From contig CAJNDO010000008.1 in the NCBI GenBank assembly GCA_905221545.1, positions 45,501 to 109,500 on the forward strand: DNA of 64,000 bases. The letters are read 5' to 3'. Position 1 is the first letter of the stretch. The number at the start of each line of letters is the position of its first letter. This document shows positions 37,253 through 45,605 of the stretch, piece after piece. Under the pieces are notes generated by a model, which was not told where the DNA came from, searched no databases, and was given only the letters and a program-made list of their open reading frames with translations. A program made the position numbers and the translations under genes. This DNA comes from a bacterium. GTDB taxonomy: Bacteria > Bacillota > Bacilli > Lactobacillales > Streptococcaceae.

Positions 37253-38272
37253 ATGAAAGCTGTTGTTGTAAATCCAGAAAGCACTGGTGTTGCTGTTGAA
37301 GAAAAAGTACTCCGTCCACTTGAAACTGGGGAAGCACTTGTAGAGATTGAATACTGTGGTGTTTGCCACACTGACCTCCACGTTGCCCATGGTGACTTTG
37401 GTCAAGTACCAGGACGTGTCCTAGGACACGAAGGTGTTGGTATCGTTAAAGAAATCGCTCCTGATGTTAAAAGTCTAAAAGTCGGCGACCGCGTCAGCGT
37501 TGCTTGGTTCTTTGAAGGATGTGGTACTTGTGAATATTGTACAACTGGCCGTGAAACTCTTTGCCGTACAGTGAAAAATGCTGGCTACTCAGTAGATGGT
37601 GGTATGGCTGAACAATGTATCGTAACTGCAGACTATGCTGTTAAAGTTCCTGACGGACTTGATCCAGCCCAAGCTTCTTCTATCACATGTGCTGGTGTAA
37701 CAACCTATAAAGCTATTAAAGAGGCCAAAGTTGAACCAGGCCAATGGGTTGTTCTTTACGGTGCTGGTGGACTTGGTAACCTAGCTGTTCAATACGCTAA
37801 AAAAGTATTCAATGCTCATGTCATCGCGGTTGATATCAACAACGACAAACTTGCCCTTGCAAAAGAAGTCGGTGCGGATATCGTTATTAACGGACTAGAA
37901 GTTGACGATGTACCTGGACTCATCAAGGAAAAAACTGATGGTGGAGCTCATTCAGCTGTCGTAACTGCTGTATCTAAAGTTGCCTTCAACCAGGCTGTTG
38001 ACTCCGTTCGTGCTGGTGGTCGCGTCGTCGCTGTTGGTCTTCCTTCTGAAATGATGGAACTCAGCATCGTCAAAACAGTTCTAGATGGAATCCAAGTCAT
38101 CGGTTCTCTTGTCGGAACTCGTAAAGACTTGGAAGAAGCCTTCCAATTCGGTGCAGAAGGTTTAGTAGTTCCAGTTGTTCAAAAACGTCCAGTAGAAGAT
38201 GCGGTAGCCATTTTTGACGAAATGGAAAAAGGTCAAATTCAAGGACGTATGGTACTCGATTTCACCCACTAA
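37253..38272 (+). CDS. adhP: Zinc-dependent alcohol dehydrogenase, AdhP type
   Basis: Medium-chain dehydrogenase of 339 residues that reduces acetaldehyde to ethanol with NADH. The catalytic zinc site is seen in [10 protein letters not shown] (~37-46) and GHEGVG (~63); the structural zinc cysteines in [16 protein letters not shown] (~92-107). The NAD-binding motif is [17 protein letters not shown] (~167-183). AGGAGG precedes the ATG. The Rex-type operator upstream fits a role in NADH disposal during fermentation. Confidence 0.94.
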   Translation: MKAVVVNPESTGVAVEEKVLRPLETGEALVEIEYCGVCHTDLHVAHGDFGQVPGRVLGHEGVGIVKEIAPDVKSLKVGDRVSVAWFFEGCGTCEYCTTGRETLCRTVKNAGYSVDGGMAEQCIVTADYAVKVPDGLDPAQASSITCAGVTTYKAIKEAKVEPGQWVVLYGAGGLGNLAVQYAKKVFNAHVIAVDINNDKLALAKEVGADIVINGLEVDDVPGLIKEKTDGGAHSAVVTAVSKVAFNQAVDSVRAGGRVVAVGLPSEMMELSIVKTVLDGIQVIGSLVGTRKDLEEAFQFGAEGLVVPVVQKRPVEDAVAIFDEMEKGQIQGRMVLDFTH

Positions 38273-38291
38273 TCTAATAAAAACCTATTTT

Positions 38292-38320
38292 AAAAGTTGG
38301 AATGCGCTTCCAACTTTTTT
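38292..38320 (+). terminator. Terminator after adhP
   Basis: AAAAGTTGGAA and TTCCAACTTTTTT arms around a five-base loop, about 20 bases past the stop. Confidence 0.9.
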
Positions 38321-38419
38321 ATATTAAATTTTTTAATAAGGATTCAAAAAAACTTCTCTAAAACTCAATATATCAATATTTTCAGATGTAATCTTTTTAA
38401 TTATTTTATGATAAATAGT

Positions 38420-38448
38420 TGATTTTTAGATGAAAACGGTTTATACTT
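38420..38448 (+). promoter_or_regulatory. manLMN promoter with cre-like site
   Basis: TTGATT (38420-38425), 17-base spacer, TATACT (38443-38448). Within it TGAAAACGGTTTAT (38432-38445) matches 12 of 14 positions of the CcpA cre consensus. The 60-base leader ends in AAAGGAGG before the manL start. Confidence 0.6.
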
Positions 38449-38508
38449 AAAAAGTCTTAAAGTTTTCTTAAAAGAAAACTGAAACAACAAAAAGGAGGAA
38501 TGACAATA

Positions 38509-39498
38509 ATGAGTATCGGAATCATTATTGCGAGCCACGGCGAATTTGCTGCGGGTATTCATCAGTCAGGTTCTATGATTTTTGGTGAACAAGAAAAGGT
38601 TCAAGTTGTAACCTTTATGCCAAATGAAGGTCCTGATGATTTATACGCTAAGTTTAATAACGCTGTTGCTGCATTTGACGCAGAAGATGAGGTTCTAGTT
38701 CTGGCTGACCTTTGGAGTGGATCTCCATTTAACCAAGCTAGCCGCGTGATGGGAGAAAATCCTGAGCGTAAGTTTGCCATCATCACAGGACTTAACTTAC
38801 CGATGTTAATTCAAGCCTATACAGAGCGCCTTATGGACGCTGCTGCAGGTGTAGAAAAAGTCGCTGCGAATATCATTAAAGAAGCCAAAGATGGCATCAA
38901 GGCTCTTCCAGAAGAGCTAAACCCAGTTGAGGAAGTAGCAAGCGCTGCAGTTGCTCCAGTTGCCCAGGCTGCGATTCCAGAAGGAACTGTTATCGGAGAT
39001 GGGAAACTCAAAATCAACCTTGCCCGTCTAGACACTCGTCTACTTCACGGTCAAGTTGCAACTGCTTGGACTCCAGATTCAAAAGCTGACCGTATCATCG
39101 TTGCTTCAGATAATGTAGCTAAAGACGAATTACGTAAAGAATTGATTAAACAAGCAGCTCCAGGTAAAGTGAAAGCAAACGTTGTTCCTATCCAAAAACT
39201 AATCGACGTTGCGAAAGATCCTCGCTTCGGAGGAACACATGCCCTTATCTTGTTTGAAACACCTCAAGATGCCCTTCGTGCTATCGAAGGTGGCGTGCCA
39301 ATCAAAACTCTTAATGTTGGATCAATGGCTCACTCAACTGGTAAAACAATGGTTAACAACGTTTTGTCTATGGATAAAGAAGACGTTGCTACATTTGAAA
39401 AAATGCGTGACCTTGGTGTTGAATTTGACGTACGTAAAGTACCAAACGACACGAAAAAAGATTTGTTTGACTTGATTAACAAAGCAAACGTGCAATAA
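38509..39498 (+). CDS. manL: Mannose-family PTS enzyme IIAB
   Basis: Cytosolic phosphotransfer subunit of the main glucose/mannose PTS. IIA domain (~1-135) carries the phospho-histidine in [13 protein letters not shown] (His10). A linker rich in Ala, Val and Pro (~140-160) joins the IIB domain (~165-329), whose phospho-histidine lies in [14 protein letters not shown] (~180). The ATG at 38509 is better spaced from AGGAGG than the one nine bases earlier, giving 329 residues. It heads manL-manM-manN. In streptococci ManL also takes part in catabolite signalling. Confidence 0.96.
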
Positions 39499-39523
39499 TC
39501 GATTTTATGAAAGGATTTTAAAG

Positions 39524-40327
39524 ATGTCTATTATTTCTATGGTTTTAGTAGTCGTTGTAGCCTTCCTAGCAGGTCTTGAAGGTATCCTCGACCAGTTCCA
39601 ATTCCATCAACCAATCGTAGCTTGTACCCTTATCGGTCTTGTTACTGGTAACCTTGAAGCAGGGATTATCCTTGGTGGTTCTCTTCAAATGATCGCCCTT
39701 GGTTGGGCTAACATCGGAGCTGCCGTAGCTCCTGACGCTGCTCTTGCTTCTGTTGCTGCTGCCATTATCATGGTTCTTGGTGGCGACTTTACTAAAACAG
39801 GTATCGGTGTTGCCCAAGCGGTTGCTATCCCTCTTGCAGTTGCTGGTCTATTCTTGACTATGATTGTCCGTACACTCTCTGTCGGATTGGTTCACACTGC
39901 TGATGCTTCTGCTAAAAAAGGTGACTTTAAAGCAGTTGAACGTGCTCACTTTGTCGCACTTCTTCTTCAAGGTCTTCGTATTGCAGTCCCTGCAGCACTC
40001 CTTCTAATGGTACCAACTGAAACCGTACAAAGCATTCTAAATACTATGCCTGATTGGCTTAAAGATGGTATGGCTATCGGTGGTGGTATGGTCGTTGCCG
40101 TTGGTTACGCTATGGTTATCAACATGATGGCAACTCGTGAAGTATGGCCATTCTTCGCTATTGGTTTCGTGCTTGCTGCCGTGTCAGATATTACTCTAAT
40201 CGGATTTGGTGCTATCGGTGTTGCTATCGCTCTTATCTACCTTCACCTTTCTAAAACTGGTGGAAATGGTGGCGGAGGAGCCGCAACTTCTAACGACCCA
40301 ATCGGCGATATCCTAGAAGACTACTAA
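39524..40327 (+). CDS. manM: Mannose-family PTS enzyme IIC
   Basis: Membrane subunit of 267 residues that forms part of the sugar channel. Hydrophobic helices run through most of the chain (MVLVVVVAFLAGLEGILDQF at the N-terminus; MAIGGGMVVAVGYAMVINMM ~185-205). The sequence FQFHQPIVACTLIGLVTGN is typical of IIC-Man. It starts 25 bases after manL with AAAGGA upstream. Class IIa bacteriocins use the IIC/IID pair as receptor in related bacteria. Confidence 0.95.
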   Translation: MSIISMVLVVVVAFLAGLEGILDQFQFHQPIVACTLIGLVTGNLEAGIILGGSLQMIALGWANIGAAVAPDAALASVAAAIIMVLGGDFTKTGIGVAQAVAIPLAVAGLFLTMIVRTLSVGLVHTADASAKKGDFKAVERAHFVALLLQGLRIAVPAALLLMVPTETVQSILNTMPDWLKDGMAIGGGMVVAVGYAMVINMMATREVWPFFAIGFVLAAVSDITLIGFGAIGVAIALIYLHLSKTGGNGGGGAATSNDPIGDILEDY

Positions 40328-40350
40328 GATAAGAAAGGACTGAAAACATC

Positions 40351-41262
40351 ATGACTGAAAAACTTCAATTAACTAAATCAGATCGTAAAAAAGTTTGGTG
40401 GCGTTCAACTTTCTTACAAGGTTCTTGGAACTATGAACGTATGCAAAACTTGGGTTGGGCTTACTCATTAATTCCAGCTCTTAAAAAACTCTACACTAAA
40501 AAAGAAGATCAAATTGCTGCTCTTGAACGCCATCTTGAGTTCTTCAACACTCACCCATACGTAGCTGCTCCAATCATGGGGGTTACTCTTGCACTTGAAG
40601 AAGAACGTGCTAACGGTGTTGAAATTGATGACGCTGCTATCCAAGGGGTTAAAATCGGTATGATGGGACCTCTTGCTGGTATCGGTGACCCAGTATTCTG
40701 GTTTACAGTACGCCCAATCCTTGGATCACTCGGTGCTTCACTTGCCCTTACTGGTAATATCTTAGGTCCAATCCTCTTCTTCGTTCTTTGGAACTTGATT
40801 CGTATGTCATTCTTGTGGTATACACAAGAGATTGGATACAAGGCTGGATCAGAAATCACTAAAGATATGTCTGGCGGTATCCTTCAAGACATCACTAAAG
40901 GAGCTTCTATCCTTGGTATGTTCATTCTTGCTGTCCTTGTTCAACGTTGGGTAAATATTAAATTTGCTTTCGATGTTGCCAAAGTTCAACTAGATGAAAA
41001 GGCTTATATCCATTGGGATAAATTGCCAGAAGGATCTAAAGGTATCCAAGAAGCATTCGCACAAGTAGGCCAAGGATTGTCTCAAACACCTGAAAAAGTT
41101 ACTACTTTCCAACAAAACTTGGATATGTTGATTCCTGGACTATCAGGACTACTCCTTACTTTCCTTTGCATGTACTTGCTTAAGAAAAAAGTATCTCCAA
41201 TCACTATTATCCTTGCACTCTTCGCAGTGGGTATTGTGGCACATGTTCTTCACATCATGTAA
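40351..41262 (+). CDS. manN: Mannose-family PTS enzyme IID
   Basis: Second membrane subunit of the mannose PTS, 303 residues. The N-terminal FLQGSWNYERMQNLGWAYS (~25-43) and GPLAGIGDPVFWFTVRPILG (~107-126) are characteristic of the family. The C-terminal helix region is LSGLLLTFLCMYLLKKK. It begins 23 bases after manM and ends the operon, followed by an intrinsic terminator. Confidence 0.95.
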   Translation: MTEKLQLTKSDRKKVWWRSTFLQGSWNYERMQNLGWAYSLIPALKKLYTKKEDQIAALERHLEFFNTHPYVAAPIMGVTLALEEERANGVEIDDAAIQGVKIGMMGPLAGIGDPVFWFTVRPILGSLGASLALTGNILGPILFFVLWNLIRMSFLWYTQEIGYKAGSEITKDMSGGILQDITKGASILGMFILAVLVQRWVNIKFAFDVAKVQLDEKAYIHWDKLPEGSKGIQEAFAQVGQGLSQTPEKVTTFQQNLDMLIPGLSGLLLTFLCMYLLKKKVSPITIILALFAVGIVAHVLHIM

Positions 41263-41273
41263 TCAAGCAACTT

Positions 41274-41309
41274 AAAAGGAACCAGGTTCTAAAATCTGAT
41301 TCCTTTTTT
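41274..41309 (+). terminator. Terminator of the manLMN operon
   Basis: AAAAGGAACCAG and CTGATTCCTTTTTT arms pair with small mismatches and are followed by a six-T run. Confidence 0.8.
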
Positions 41310-41318
41310 CTATGCTTT

Positions 41319-41470
41319 TATACTCAATGAAAATCAAAGAGCAAACTAGGAAGCGAGCCGCAGGCTACTCAAAGCACTGCTTTGAGGTTGCAGATGAAAC
41401 TGACGAAGTCAGTAACCATACATACGGCAAGGCGAAGCTGACGTGGTTTGAAGAGATTTTCGAAGAGTAT
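41319..41470 (+). repeat. BOX element, one boxB-type unit
   Basis: BoxA TATACTCAATGAAAATCAAA, one unit with AACTGACGAAGTCAG, boxC ending TTTTCGAAGAGTAT. The final base is shared with the complement of the pepC stop codon. Confidence 0.92.
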
Positions 41471-42804
41471 TATTCTGCCAAGGCTCCCATTGGATCCCAT
41501 GGTGCAAGTACGATTGGTTCTGCTTCATAGGCAGCTTGTTCTTCTGCTGTCAGCAATTCCTTACGGACAACGATTTGATAAGTGTATTCGTCCATCCAAG
41601 CGTCTGAGGCAACAAAGTAACCATCTGTACCAACCTTGTCTCCCCAAGAGTTTTCAACCTTCCACTTGGTTGATTTGCCATTTTCATCCAAGTCCACACC
41701 TGTCAAGACCATAGCGTGGGTCATCAAGCTTTCGCTGTAGTCCAAACGTCCAGCCTTGTCTTGAGTTAGTTTAATGTCCATGCTTGATTCAAAGTCATAA
41801 ACATCTGTCGCAAGGATTCCAGCTTTGCGGTTGCTGAGCTGACCAACATCAGAACCAAACCAAACAGTCTCACCTGCTTGCATTTGGGCAATCGCCAATT
41901 CTTTCAAGCGCTCCATCGGCACGTTGATGTAGCGAACTGCACGGCTACCAACCACATTTCCTAACATCTCAACTGTGTAAGATTGTCCGTAAGGCTTGTC
42001 AGCAGTTGGAGCATTGATAACAGAAACATAGTCTTCTAGAGGAAGATTGACATATTTCTTGTAAAACTCCTGTGGCGTGATATCCTTTTCGCTTTGGTAG
42101 TTGTTATCCTTATCACGATAAGCAAAGTCAAATTTACGTGGTGGAAGGCCTAATGACATAGCAAGGAAGTTAAAGATTTCTTGCAAGAGATCTTCTTTCT
42201 TAGCTCGAACAGTGACTTGGTCTGCACCAGAAGCAAGCAAGTCACGCAAGATTTGAGCATCTTGACGAAGCAATTTATTAAGGATTGCATTTAACTCACG
42301 GCTACTGCTAGATGAAACGGACTCAGGATAAACAGACTTGGGTACGACACCGTATTTTTCAAAGAGAGAAACGACCATATCCCACTGACCGCCATCTTGT
42401 TGAGGTGTTTGAAGTAGGAATTTAACCTTACGGCTCGTCAAATCTTGGTCTGCGGTTGCAATGACTTGCTCCAAGAACCAGTTTGATTTCTCATACTTAT
42501 CCCAGAAGAATGTATGAGCCTGTGACAACTCAAAGTTTTCCAGTTTGTATTGAGAGATAAGTTTGTGACGGAAGGTGTTAAGGGCTGCAAACATCCAGCA
42601 ACGACCAGACGCTTTCTGGTTTGTTACCTTGTCCTTGGTCAAATCCAATGAGAAAACAGGTGTGTTGTCTACATGGCTTTGGCGACGTTCTAGGGCTGCA
42701 AAAATTCCATTATGGCTAGCAGCATTTTCAATCGCTTGGTATTTTACATTTGCTTCATAGTTGGCAAATAATTTATCAGTAAATGATTCTTGAATCGCGT
42801 TCAT
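41470..42804 (-). CDS. pepC: Aminopeptidase C (bleomycin hydrolase family)
   Basis: Cytosolic papain-like cysteine aminopeptidase, 444 residues, which forms hexamers with the active sites inside. The catalytic cysteine is in KASGRCWMFAALNTFRHK (~68-85), the histidine in SLMTHAMVLTGVDLDENGK (~360), and the asparagine in KWKVENSWGDKVGTDGYF (~382-399). The C-terminus PMGALAE acts in this family as an active-site cap. The stop codon abuts the BOX element. It supplies amino acids from imported peptides, along with pepS. Confidence 0.95.
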   Translation of the reverse strand: MNAIQESFTDKLFANYEANVKYQAIENAASHNGIFAALERRQSHVDNTPVFSLDLTKDKVTNQKASGRCWMFAALNTFRHKLISQYKLENFELSQAHTFFWDKYEKSNWFLEQVIATADQDLTSRKVKFLLQTPQQDGGQWDMVVSLFEKYGVVPKSVYPESVSSSSSRELNAILNKLLRQDAQILRDLLASGADQVTVRAKKEDLLQEIFNFLAMSLGLPPRKFDFAYRDKDNNYQSEKDITPQEFYKKYVNLPLEDYVSVINAPTADKPYGQSYTVEMLGNVVGSRAVRYINVPMERLKELAIAQMQAGETVWFGSDVGQLSNRKAGILATDVYDFESSMDIKLTQDKAGRLDYSESLMTHAMVLTGVDLDENGKSTKWKVENSWGDKVGTDGYFVASDAWMDEYTYQIVVRKELLTAEEQAAYEAEPIVLAPWDPMGALAE

Positions 42805-42868
42805 AGATTCCTCCTTTTATTCTACAGTCTATTATAACGCTTTTCACAAAGTAAGCAACTGAAAAACA

Positions 42869-42900
42869 TAAAAGGCAAGGATATTCTTCCTCACCTTTTT
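42869..42900 (-). terminator. Terminator after rsuA
   Basis: AAAAGGCAAGGA and TCCTCACCTTTTT pair with one mismatch on either side of a short loop, in the gap before pepC. Confidence 0.65.
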
Positions 42901-42915
42901 CTAACATAAAGCAAA

Positions 42916-43638
42916 TTAAGCAATATTCGCAAGGAGATCTTCTAACTCTTCCTTGGTCAAGCGACGCCATTCTCCTCGTTCTAAGTTCTCATCCAAAAAC
43001 AGAGTTCCCATAGTCAAACGCTGTAGGTCTACTACTTCCTTGCCACAGTAAGCCACCATACGCTTAACCTGATGGAACTTCCCTTCTGCAATGGTCACAC
43101 GGATTTGGCTTTGATTCTTTTCTATATCTATGGAAACAAGCTCCAGTTTAGCAGGCTGACAGGTAAAATCCTTGAGAGGAATTCCCTTGGCAAATGTCTC
43201 CACATCTTCTTGGGTCATGATTCCTTTGACTTGTGCCTGATAAGTCTTATCCACATGACGCTTGGGTGAAAGGAGAGAATGGGCCAGCTGGCCGTCATTG
43301 GTCAAGAGCAAAAGACCATGCGTGTCAATATCCAAGCGTCCTACTGGGAAAACTTCCTTGCTCCGAGCAATATCATCCAGCAAGTCTAGAACCGTTCTGT
43401 GCTTGGGATCCTCGGTCGCTGAAATAACTCCTTGGGGCTTGTTCATCATGTAGTAGACAAACTCCTCGTACTCCAGCACTTGACCATCAAAGCGAATCTC
43501 ATCTCTTTCTTCATCAATCTGCAATTTAGCTGATTTTTCTTTTTTACCATTTACCGTCACGCGCCCAGCCTTGAGCAAGTTTTTGACCTCAGTCCGACTT
43601 CCCACAGCGCAGGCAACTAAAACTTTATCTAATCTCAT
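42916..43638 (-). CDS. rsuA: 16S rRNA pseudouridine synthase RsuA family
   Basis: Modifies uridine in 16S rRNA (position 516 in E. coli). An S4 RNA-binding domain lies at the N-terminus (MRLDKVLVACAVGSRTEVKNLLKAG, ~1-50). The catalytic aspartate is in PVGRLDIDTHGLLLLTNDG (~100). The closing motif GKFHQVKRMVAYCGKEV is near 190. 240 residues is typical. RluB-type enzymes acting on 23S rRNA are the alternative. Confidence 0.9.
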   Translation of the reverse strand: MRLDKVLVACAVGSRTEVKNLLKAGRVTVNGKKEKSAKLQIDEERDEIRFDGQVLEYEEFVYYMMNKPQGVISATEDPKHRTVLDLLDDIARSKEVFPVGRLDIDTHGLLLLTNDGQLAHSLLSPKRHVDKTYQAQVKGIMTQEDVETFAKGIPLKDFTCQPAKLELVSIDIEKNQSQIRVTIAEGKFHQVKRMVAYCGKEVVDLQRLTMGTLFLDENLERGEWRRLTKEELEDLLANIA

Positions 43639-43693
43639 AGAACTATTATATCATACTCAAAAGGAGGCTGGTACAATGACCAACCTTCTTTTC

Positions 43694-43883
43694 CTTCAAA
43701 AATCGCTTCAAACCGCGTCAACGTCGCCTTGCCGTATATATGTTACTGACTTCGTCAGTTCTATCTGCAACCTCAAAACAGTGTTTTGAGCTAACTTCGT
43801 CAGTTCTATCTACAACCGCAAAGCAGTTCTTTGAGCAGCCTGCGACTAGTTTCCTAGTTTGCTCTTTGATTTTCATTGAGTAT
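43694..43883 (-). repeat. BOX element, two boxB-type units
   Basis: Minus-oriented with boxA at right (TTTGCTCTTTGATTTTCATT on plus), two units holding the TTCGTCAG motif, and a boxC start with CGCGTCAACGTCGCCTTGCC. It ends 13 bases from the GlsB-type gene. Confidence 0.9.
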
Positions 43884-43896
43884 CAGATTTAAGAAA

Positions 43897-44127
43897 TTAA
43901 CTTCCTCGTCTCCAAAAAATTGCTAAGACAATCATAGCACCTAAAATCGCTGGGATAATAGCTGTTCCTGACAAAACTGGCCCCCAAGTTCCAAAAAGCA
44001 AGTGACCTAGAAAGGCACCAATCCAACCGAGAAACATTTTCCCAAAGCATCCCATGCGTTCTCCACGATTGGTCAAAGCACCTGCCAAGAATCCCACTAG
44101 GAGACCAACAAACATACTTCCTATCAT
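43897..44127 (-). CDS. GlsB/YeaQ/YmgE-family small membrane protein
   Basis: A 76-residue protein with three glycine-rich hydrophobic helices: MFVGLLVGFLAGALTN, GKMFLGWIGAFLGHLLFGTW and AIIPAILGAMIVLAIFW. This matches the transglycosylase-associated/GlsB family, named for stress response but biochemically undefined. It starts nine bases after the pepS stop, with GGAG upstream, so the two are probably co-transcribed. Confidence 0.85.
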   Translation of the reverse strand: MIGSMFVGLLVGFLAGALTNRGERMGCFGKMFLGWIGAFLGHLLFGTWGPVLSGTAIIPAILGAMIVLAIFWRRGS

Positions 44128-44136
44128 CTTGGCTCC

Positions 44137-45378
44137 TTAATTTGCCCAATCTCCGTTACGGAAGAGAGGTACTCGTGTTCCATCCTCACGGATACCATCG
44201 ATATCCATTTGACTAGACCCAATCATAAAGTCCACATGAACATCTGAACGGTTAAGTCCGGCAGCTTCAAGCTCTTCTTCGCTCATCTCTGCTCCACCAA
44301 CGACACTAGTAGCATAGGCTGCACCGATAGCCAAGTGGTTTGATGCATTTTCGTCGAAAAGGGTGTTAAAGAAAGTAATGCCTGACTGAGAAATTGGGCT
44401 TGGATCTGGTACCAAGGCACATTCACCTAAGGCACGCGCGCCTGCATTTTCAAAGACAAGATCTTTCATGACCTGATCGCCTTTTTCTGCAGTGATATCC
44501 ACAATTTGTCCATCCTTGAAGGTTACTTTAATTCCCTCGATGATATTTCCGTTGTAGCTAAGTGGTTTTGTAGAAGTGACATAACCATCTGCACGACGGA
44601 AGTCAGGCGCTGTGAAGACTTCCTCTGTCGGCATATTTGGTAAGAATCCTTCTCCTTGCGTATTGATAGCACCAGCTGATTCCCAAACGTGGTTCTTAGG
44701 CAAGCCAAGGGTCAAATCTGTCCCTGGAGCTGTGTAGTGAAGGGCTGAAAATTGCTCTTTATTAAGCATATCTGCCTTGCTCTTAAGAATGGCAGCGTGT
44801 TCTTCCCAAGCCTTAACTGGATCTTCTTCGTAGACACGGCAAGTTTTGAAGATTTGATCCCAAAGGAGATCGACTGCTTCTTCATCGCTCGCAGCATTTG
44901 GAAAGACTTTCTTAGCCCACTCAAGTCCAGCAGCGGCTGCTACCGTCCAGCTGACCTTGTTGGATTGCGTTGCAATACGCATTGGCTTCATAGCAAGTCC
45001 CATAGTTTTAGCAGAAGCTGAAAGCTTGTCAGCATCCACTCCGTTCAAGGCACCTGGATCAGAAGAACGGACACCAAGACGGCTAGCCTTGTTCTCCAAG
45101 AGATAGTTCATCTCAGCAATCTTATATTCTGGCACATTGTCCAGACGCTCCATCGGCGCATGGAGAAATTTCTCACGGTTAATCACATCATCTGTCCACT
45201 GAACAATAACCTCATGCGCACCCAAGGCGTAAGCTTCTTTCACAATCAAATGCGCCAACTCGCGTTGCTCCACATCGATAGAAAGAGCCAAAGTGTGACC
45301 AGGTTGCACATTAATTCCGTTCGCAACCAACAATTTCGCATATTTTTCTAGATTTTCTTTAAAATTTGGTAAAACCAT
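44137..45378 (-). CDS. pepS: Aminopeptidase PepS, M29 family
   Basis: Metallo-aminopeptidase of 413 residues that removes N-terminal residues, with preference for arginine and aromatic residues in the Streptococcus thermophilus enzyme. Family segments include PNFKENLEKYAKLLVANGINVQPG at the N-terminus, TELGLPKNHVWESAGAINTQGEGF-like sequence around 225-245, and GECALVPDPSPISQSG with HVDFMIGSSQMDIDG near the C-terminus, where the metal ligands lie. GAAGGAC sits upstream of the ATG. It precedes the GlsB-type gene. Confidence 0.92.
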   Translation of the reverse strand: MVLPNFKENLEKYAKLLVANGINVQPGHTLALSIDVEQRELAHLIVKEAYALGAHEVIVQWTDDVINREKFLHAPMERLDNVPEYKIAEMNYLLENKASRLGVRSSDPGALNGVDADKLSASAKTMGLAMKPMRIATQSNKVSWTVAAAAGLEWAKKVFPNAASDEEAVDLLWDQIFKTCRVYEEDPVKAWEEHAAILKSKADMLNKEQFSALHYTAPGTDLTLGLPKNHVWESAGAINTQGEGFLPNMPTEEVFTAPDFRRADGYVTSTKPLSYNGNIIEGIKVTFKDGQIVDITAEKGDQVMKDLVFENAGARALGECALVPDPSPISQSGITFFNTLFDENASNHLAIGAAYATSVVGGAEMSEEELEAAGLNRSDVHVDFMIGSSQMDIDGIREDGTRVPLFRNGDWAN

Positions 45379-45399
45379 TTTATTTGTCCTTCTCTATTT

Positions 45400-45549
45400 T
45401 TATTTTTCTTTCAAAGCAGAAAATAATCCTGCCAAAGCAATAGCACCTGACAAGAGTGCTGTCGATACAAGAATTGTTTCATCTGCCAGCTCTAGCTGAT
45501 AGTCAAAAAATTTTTGAGCTGGTTTGTCTTCCGCAAATCCTTCCCTTAC
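45400..45549 (-). pseudogene. Start-less small reading frame upstream of pepS
   Basis: The minus strand encodes a protein-like tail, AEDKPAQKFFDYQLELADET then a hydrophobic helix ILVSTALLSGAIALAGLFSA and KEK, ending 22 bases before pepS. There is no ATG, GTG or TTG in frame before an upstream TAA. An extended -10 (TGATATACT) lies just ahead of it and probably drives pepS. It may be a decayed small membrane-protein gene or one that uses a rare start codon. Confidence 0.35.
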
Positions 45550-45605
45550 TAGTATATCACATATGATGTAAATTTAAAAACAAGCCGAATAAAGCTTGTT
45601 TTTAA

